Shown here piece after piece: positions 59,126 to 64,000 of a stretch of 64,000 bases of DNA. The position numbers were made by a program, and so were the translations under genes. The stretch spans positions 1 to 64,000 of the forward strand of contig CALXUP010000007.1 of NCBI GenBank assembly GCA_944391715.1, written 5' to 3'. The notes under the pieces are model-generated. The model ran no database searches. It saw nothing but the letters and a program-made list of their open reading frames with translations, and was not told the DNA's origin. The DNA comes from an uncultured Alphaproteobacteria bacterium (lineage in GTDB: Bacteria; Pseudomonadota; Alphaproteobacteria; RF32; CAG-239). Within the stretch, counting starts at the first letter, position 1. Each line of letters opens with the position of its first letter.

Positions 59126-59157
59126 AAAGCGCCTCTGAAAAGAGACGCTTTTTTTTT
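59126..59157. terminator. Bidirectional terminator
   Basis: AAGCGCCTCT and AGAGACGCTT (one mismatch) flanked by A- and T-runs, between the solenoid gene and the efflux pump gene. Confidence 0.7.
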
Positions 59158-59162
59158 GCAGA

Positions 59163-62100
59163 TTATCTGCCCGTTCCTTTGAGTTGGGGACGTCCGAGTT
59201 TCTCTGCCCGTTTGCGTATCTTGCGGCGGAGAATATTCTCCTCGTCAAAAGTTTCTCCGATAATGGCAAACATCATCGGCACAAACAGGGTTGCCACAAA
59301 GGTTGAGAGAATCATACCGCCGATCATACCGGTACCGATAGCGTGACGGCTGCCCGCCCCTGCCCCGGTGCTGATTGCCAGCGGCAAAACACCAAAGGTA
59401 AAGGCCAGTGAGGTCATGACAATCGGGCGGAACCGCAGTTTGGCCGCCTCAAGCGCTGCCTGGGCATAGTTTAAGCCGGACTGAACCTGCATAACGGCAA
59501 ATTCCACAATCAGAATAGCGTTCTTGGCCGCCAAACCAATCAGGGTAACCAATCCGACCTGGAAATAGAGGTCGTTTTCAATACCGCGCAGCCAGGTTGC
59601 CAGCAGCGAACCGAGAACCGCAAACGGAACGGACAGGATAACCACAAATGGCAAAGACCATTTTTCGTATTGAGCCGACAAAATCAGGAAGATCATTATC
59701 AGACCAAAGACGAATGCCTGAGTGGAAGCGCCGCCGGTTAATTTTTCCTGATAAGCGGAACCGACCCAAGACAGCGCATAATCCGTACCGAGGACTTCTT
59801 CCGCCACCTCTTCCATTGCCGCAATGGCCTGGCCGGAGCTGTAGCCGTTGCCCGGATCACCCATAATTTTGGCAGCAGGGAAGATGTTAAAGCGGTTAAT
59901 CAGTTCCGGACCGGTTACACGCTCAACATTTACCAGCGTTGACACCGGAACCAGCTGCCCGCTGTTGGACTTGACATAGACATAACGCAAGTCGTCCGGC
60001 GTGCGGCGGAATTGAGATTCCGACTGCAGCAAAACGCGGAAATTGCGGCCCATATAGGTAAAGTCGTTGACATACAGGTTGCCGAAGGTTGACTGCAAAA
60101 CCGAATAAATGGAATCAATCGGAATATCAAGCGCGCGGGCTTTTACCCGGTCCAGATCAATCCGGTATTGCGGCGTCGAAACAGAAAACGTTGTTTTGAC
60201 ATTTTGCAGTTCCGGGCGTTTTTCGGCCGCGGCAATAAACTCCTCGACCTTTGCCATCAACTCCGCCGAGCTATGTCCGCCGCGGTTTTGGATATATCCC
60301 TCAAAACCGCCGGTGGTGCTCATGCCCATAATCGGCGGCATACCGAAAGAAAAGCCAACGCCTTCCGGACGGCTCATTCCTATTCCGGTAAACGTTCCGG
60401 CCAGCGCATCGGCAGACTGATCTGCGTTTTTGCGTTTTTCCCAGTCTTTTAACGTAATAAAGCTAATGCCGGAATAAGTATTTTGGGTGGCAGAAAGCAT
60501 ATTGAAACCGTTAATCGTCAATACGTCTTCAACATTCGGGTTCTGCTTTACCATTTCCGAGATTTTATCCGTAAAATCGACGGTTCGCGGCAAAGAAGAT
60601 GCCGGCGGCATATTATAAGCCATCAGCAGATTGCCCTGGTCTTCGTTCGGCACCAGGCCGCCCGGGATAATCCGGAAAAGTCCGATAATGGCAACGATGA
60701 CGGCCAAAAAGCTTAATATTGCCGTTTTGCGGTGTTCCAGAAAATATTTGACCCCGGCCAAGTAACAATTCGTTACTTTTTCAAAAAAGACATTGAACCA
60801 GCGGAAGAAAAGCATCGGCTCTTTTTTACCGTGGTCCGGCTTGATAATCAGCGCGCACAAAGACGGCGTCAAAGTCAAGGCCACCAAGGCGGAAATCAGC
60901 ACCGATACGGCAATTGTGACGGAGAACTGTTTATACATCACACCGGTCATTCCGCCCAGAAACGCAATCGGCAGAAACACGGAAGACAAAACCAGCGCAA
61001 CGGCGACAACCGGGCCGGAAACCTCTTGCATGGCTTTGATTGCGGCTTCTTTCGGCGAGAGTTTTTCTTCCTTCATCAGGCGCTCGACGTTCTCCAGTAC
61101 GATAATGGCGTCATCGACCACGATACCGATTGCCAAAATCAGTCCGAACAGCGTCAGCAGGTTGATGGAAAAGCCCAAGACGTACATTCCGGCAAAGGCT
61201 CCGATAATTGAAACCGGCACGGCCAGAATCGGAATCAACGTTGCCCGGAAGTTTTGCAAGAACAGATAAACAACGGCAATAACCAACAGAACCGCTTCAA
61301 AAAACGTATGGACCACCTCGTTAATCGATACGTTTACGAAGATAGTCGTATCATACGGGATTTCATAAGTTATTCCTTGCGGGAAGTTTTTGGAAAGTTC
61401 CTGCATTTTGGCTTTGACCAGATTGGCGGTTTCCAAAGCATTTGCTCCCGGCTGCAGATATACCGCCATTGCAACGGCATCTTCACCGTTAAACTTGGAA
61501 CTGACGCTGTAATCCTGTGCGCCGAGCTCGATGCGGGCAACGTCTTTCAAACGCAGCATTCCGCCTTTGCCGTCGCTGATCAGGATAATGTCGCCGAACT
61601 CTTTCTCATTCACCAGGCGGCCTTTGGTGTTTACGCTGTATGTATAAGCAATGCTCTTGTCCATCGGCTGCTGTCCGAATTGTCCGGCGGCAAACTGGGA
61701 GTTTTGTTCCTTAATGGCGGCAATAACATCCTGCGGCGTTAAGTTAAAATCAGCCAGTTTGTCCGGGCTCAGCCAAATGCGCATTGAATAGTCCTGCGAC
61801 GAGAACAGAGAAGCGCTACCGACGCCTTTGATACGTTTTAACTCGTCCAGCACATTCAGCAAAGCATAGTTTGATACATAGACCGTATCATACTGCGGAT
61901 TGTCTGACTTCATCGTCAGCACCTGCAGAATGGAGTTGGACTTTTGTTCTACGGTAACACCCTGCTGAGTAACTTCCGGCGGTAATTTTGCCGTGGCGGC
62001 CTGAACTTTGTTGTTTACGTCAATCGTCGCCTGGTCGGGATCGGTTCCGATGTCAAAGACGACACCAATGGTCAGATAGCCGCTGGAAGTGGCATTGGAA

Positions 62101-62339
62101 TACATATAAATCATATTCTTGACGCCGTTGACTTCCTGCTCTATCGGCGCGGCTACCGTATCGGCCAGGACTTCGGCCGTGGCGCCCGGATAGGTTGCCG
62201 AAATCTGAATTTCGGTCGGAACGATGTTCGGATACTGCTCAACCGGCAGAACTTTCATCGAAACCAGCCCGGCGAGGACGATTATCAATGAGATAACCGT
62301 AGCAAAAATCGGCCGATCAATAAAAAACTTTGAAAACAT
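59163..62339 (-). CDS. RND multidrug efflux transporter (AcrB/MexB-like)
   Basis: 1,058 aa, normal for HAE1-type RND pumps. Motifs: FIDRPIFATVISLIIVLAGLVSM at the N-terminus, VEQYPNIVPTEIQISATYPGATAE, GIVVDDAIIVLENVERLM (the proton-relay Asp pair), FLGGMTGVMYKQFSVTIAVSVLISALVALTLTPSLCAL, and the second-half VTLIGLAAKNAILIVEFA with the conserved Lys. It is an inner-membrane trimer that exports drugs or other amphiphiles with a periplasmic adaptor and outer-membrane channel. No channel gene or TetR regulator is next to it in the window. Twelve bp separate it from the adaptor gene. Confidence 0.96.
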   Translation of the reverse strand: MFSKFFIDRPIFATVISLIIVLAGLVSMKVLPVEQYPNIVPTEIQISATYPGATAEVLADTVAAPIEQEVNGVKNMIYMYSNATSSGYLTIGVVFDIGTDPDQATIDVNNKVQAATAKLPPEVTQQGVTVEQKSNSILQVLTMKSDNPQYDTVYVSNYALLNVLDELKRIKGVGSASLFSSQDYSMRIWLSPDKLADFNLTPQDVIAAIKEQNSQFAAGQFGQQPMDKSIAYTYSVNTKGRLVNEKEFGDIILISDGKGGMLRLKDVARIELGAQDYSVSSKFNGEDAVAMAVYLQPGANALETANLVKAKMQELSKNFPQGITYEIPYDTTIFVNVSINEVVHTFFEAVLLVIAVVYLFLQNFRATLIPILAVPVSIIGAFAGMYVLGFSINLLTLFGLILAIGIVVDDAIIVLENVERLMKEEKLSPKEAAIKAMQEVSGPVVAVALVLSSVFLPIAFLGGMTGVMYKQFSVTIAVSVLISALVALTLTPSLCALIIKPDHGKKEPMLFFRWFNVFFEKVTNCYLAGVKYFLEHRKTAILSFLAVIVAIIGLFRIIPGGLVPNEDQGNLLMAYNMPPASSLPRTVDFTDKISEMVKQNPNVEDVLTINGFNMLSATQNTYSGISFITLKDWEKRKNADQSADALAGTFTGIGMSRPEGVGFSFGMPPIMGMSTTGGFEGYIQNRGGHSSAELMAKVEEFIAAAEKRPELQNVKTTFSVSTPQYRIDLDRVKARALDIPIDSIYSVLQSTFGNLYVNDFTYMGRNFRVLLQSESQFRRTPDDLRYVYVKSNSGQLVPVSTLVNVERVTGPELINRFNIFPAAKIMGDPGNGYSSGQAIAAMEEVAEEVLGTDYALSWVGSAYQEKLTGGASTQAFVFGLIMIFLILSAQYEKWSLPFVVILSVPFAVLGSLLATWLRGIENDLYFQVGLVTLIGLAAKNAILIVEFAVMQVQSGLNYAQAALEAAKLRFRPIVMTSLAFTFGVLPLAISTGAGAGSRHAIGTGMIGGMILSTFVATLFVPMMFAIIGETFDEENILRRKIRKRAEKLGRPQLKGTGR

Positions 62340-62351
62340 TTCTTTTTCCTT

Positions 62352-63521
62352 TTATTTCTCTTCTTTTTCCGGAACGGCTTCCTGATCATAAACCACTTCA
62401 GGGTTGACCGTCATTCCCGGCCGCAGTTTCATAATTCCACCGGTAATAATTTTATCGCCGGGTTTTAAGCCCTCGTCAATAATCCAGCCGCCGTCTTTGG
62501 TCATCAATCCGGCCTGAACGGAAACGGATTCAATTACGTTATTAGCGTTAACACGGTAGACAAATGTTCCGTTCGGGCTTTGCATAACAGCTTCCTGCGG
62601 AACGACCAGCGCATTTATTCTGACCAGGCCTTCCATCAGCAGACGCAGAAATTGTCCCGGACGAATGCGGCCTTCCGGGTTCGGGAAAACGGCTCTGAGT
62701 TTGATTGTTCCTGTTTTTTCATCTACTGTCGGATTGATAAAGTTAATTTCACCTTCTTTATTATAAACCGTATCATCACCGAATTTGACTTTGGCTTTAA
62801 TTTCCTTGGCTTTGGTATCGGGATATTTTATCAGGCCGCGGTCTACCATATTGGTCAAAGACAAGATCTCGTTTTCAGAAGCGGAGAAAATGACATAAAT
62901 CGGATCAAGCTGCGTGATGTGGGTCAACAGGCTGGCATCGCCGGTTGAAGAGATCAAGCTGCCTTCCGACTGGGTTTCCATACTGGTAATTCCGCTGATC
63001 GGCGCCGTAACTTTGGTATAATCCAAATTCAGCTGAGCGGCATCGAGATTGGCCTTTGCCAGCATGGCCGCAGCCTTGGCAGAATCGTAAGCGGCTTTGG
63101 TGCTGTCATAATCTTTGCCGCTGGCGTAGCCTTCCTTATGCAGTTTTTCAATCCGGTTCCACTGGCTTTCGGCCTGAGACAAAGTGGCTTCGGCATCTAT
63201 CAGGTTGGCTTTGGCCTTGTCCAGCTCAATGGCATATTGTGCCGGGTCAATCTCAAACAACAGCTGGCCTTCTTCCACACGGGAACCCTCGACATAGTTT
63301 CTCTTCAACAAAATGCCTCCGACGCGGGCGCGGACTTCCGTTTCCTTTGAGCCCTGAGCACGGGCGGCAAACTCAAATGCCAGCGGAATATCCTGCGGTG
63401 CGACCTGAACAACGTCTACGGCAGGGACCTGCGATGCTTGTTGGGTTTTGTCTTCTTCTTTACATCCGGCCAGCGCCATTAAGGCCGCAGCCGCGACGAG
63501 CAGCTTGTTTTTTAATAACAT
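62352..63521 (-). CDS. RND efflux periplasmic adaptor (AcrA/MexA-like lipoprotein)
   Basis: 389 aa. Lipoprotein signal (LLVAAAALMALAGC), then the typical adaptor sequence EFAARAQGSKETEVRARVGGILLKRNYVEGSRVEEGQLLFEIDP, a coiled-coil region rich in Lys/Ala/Glu (ANLIDAEATLSQAESQWNRIEKLHKEGYASGKDYDSTKAAYDSAKAAA), lipoyl half LNLDYTKVTAPISGITSMETQSEGSLI and a beta-barrel end with IITGGIMKLRPGMTVNPEV. It joins the RND transporter to an outer-membrane channel. It is the first gene of the operon. Confidence 0.95.
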   Translation of the reverse strand: MLLKNKLLVAAAALMALAGCKEEDKTQQASQVPAVDVVQVAPQDIPLAFEFAARAQGSKETEVRARVGGILLKRNYVEGSRVEEGQLLFEIDPAQYAIELDKAKANLIDAEATLSQAESQWNRIEKLHKEGYASGKDYDSTKAAYDSAKAAAMLAKANLDAAQLNLDYTKVTAPISGITSMETQSEGSLISSTGDASLLTHITQLDPIYVIFSASENEILSLTNMVDRGLIKYPDTKAKEIKAKVKFGDDTVYNKEGEINFINPTVDEKTGTIKLRAVFPNPEGRIRPGQFLRLLMEGLVRINALVVPQEAVMQSPNGTFVYRVNANNVIESVSVQAGLMTKDGGWIIDEGLKPGDKIITGGIMKLRPGMTVNPEVVYDQEAVPEKEEK

Positions 63522-63737
63522 TTTTCTATCCTCAGTTTATTGTTTTTCCTGCCTATAAAATTACTATAACTAATTTAAAATACAATCCCATTAGCTTCTT
63601 GTGGATAGTTATGAATGTTTTTATAGCAATAGGTTTTAGTTTTTATTGAAATCCGCCATTCCGGCATTACCTCCTTTCGCAGCTGATATTCCCAGCAATC
63701 AGACTTTTTTAACAAAAATTTATAAAGGAGATTGATT

Positions 63738-64000
63738 ATGGTACAAGAAGTTCACGGCGTACGCTATCCGACTTTTGCATTTATCACCGGCGGTGCCGGA
63801 CAAGCCGACGACGGTATTCCGCCGCAACCGTTTGAAACTTTCTGCTACGACTCTGCCCTGATGCAGGCGAAAATCGAAAACTTTAACGTTGTTCCTTATA
63901 CTTCGGTGCTGCCGAAAGAGCTTTTCGGAAAGATTGTGCCGATTAACGACAAAATTGTCAGCCAGTTCAAACACGGGGCGGTTTTGGAAGTCATTATGGC
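63738..64000 (+). CDS. Pyruvoyl-dependent arginine decarboxylase, AaxB-like (5' part, runs off window)
   Basis: 88 codons are visible; the gene continues past the right edge. ATG 63738 follows AAGGAG by eight bases. The sequence [59 protein letters not shown]...[10 protein letters not shown] matches the pyruvoyl-dependent arginine decarboxylase family and is especially close to the chlamydial AaxB pattern as I remember it. These enzymes cleave themselves at a Ser to form the pyruvoyl group and make agmatine from arginine, for acid resistance or arginine use. The self-cleavage site is beyond the window edge. Confidence 0.9.
   Translation, partial: MVQEVHGVRYPTFAFITGGAGQADDGIPPQPFETFCYDSALMQAKIENFNVVPYTSVLPKELFGKIVPINDKIVSQFKHGAVLEVIM

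Overview
The window looks like chromosome of an alphaproteobacterium, probably host-associated and living at low oxygen. Supporting signs are the DUF177-rpmF-plsX-fabH-ihfA-merR order, a map/radC pair, GDP-perosamine O-antigen genes of the kind known from Caulobacter and Brucella, an oxygen-detoxification set (flavodiiron protein, PerR-like regulator, rubrerythrin) and an AaxB-like pyruvoyl arginine decarboxylase. A finer taxonomic placement cannot be read from the sequence.

Layout. 1-500: repeat modules. 500-1,900: an orphan gene and an LprI-like secreted protein. 1,955-12,341 (minus strand): surface polysaccharide cluster ordered nucleotidylyltransferase, gmd, perosamine synthase, acyltransferase, perosamine N-acetyltransferase, three glycosyltransferases, FkbM methyltransferase, then msbA behind its own promoter. 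Two of these genes carry in-frame 9-bp G/C homopolymers that could switch them on and off. 12,673-21,159: Pif1-like helicase, a large orphan protein, radC, map, tspO, alaS. 21,165-22,000: a gene-free stretch full of minus-strand terminator-like hairpins. 22,015-27,700: first cysteine-rich secreted protein, the oxygen/peroxide defence genes, and a decapitated third member of the cysteine-rich family. 27,700-31,540: cold-shock protein, small envelope proteins and an archaeal/eukaryotic-type prolyl-tRNA synthetase.

31,665-33,000 and 56,694-57,700 hold two copies of a modular repeat block made of covarying stem-loops, a terminator-like hairpin and a structured leader. In the first copy the leader precedes a small HTH gene; in the second that gene is reduced to nine codons. 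33,059-43,536: housekeeping and orphan genes, a small heat-shock protein, tRNA-Pro(GGG) with a detached 5' half-copy upstream, a porin and a DNA-deoxyinosine glycosylase. 43,566-47,823: the conserved lipid/ribosome block plus a BamE-like lipoprotein. 48,466-52,578: OprB-like porin, second cysteine-rich secreted protein and a putative secreted cysteine hydrolase. 52,796-55,840: a three-gene RimK-like ATP-grasp operon. The right end has a cyclophilin, two orphans, an RND efflux pair and the start of an arginine decarboxylase that runs off the window.

Most interesting leads: the phase-variation tracts in the O-antigen genes, the covarying repeat stem-loops, the duplicated leader RNA, the cysteine-rich protein family with its duplicated promoter, and the terminator-dense region after alaS.
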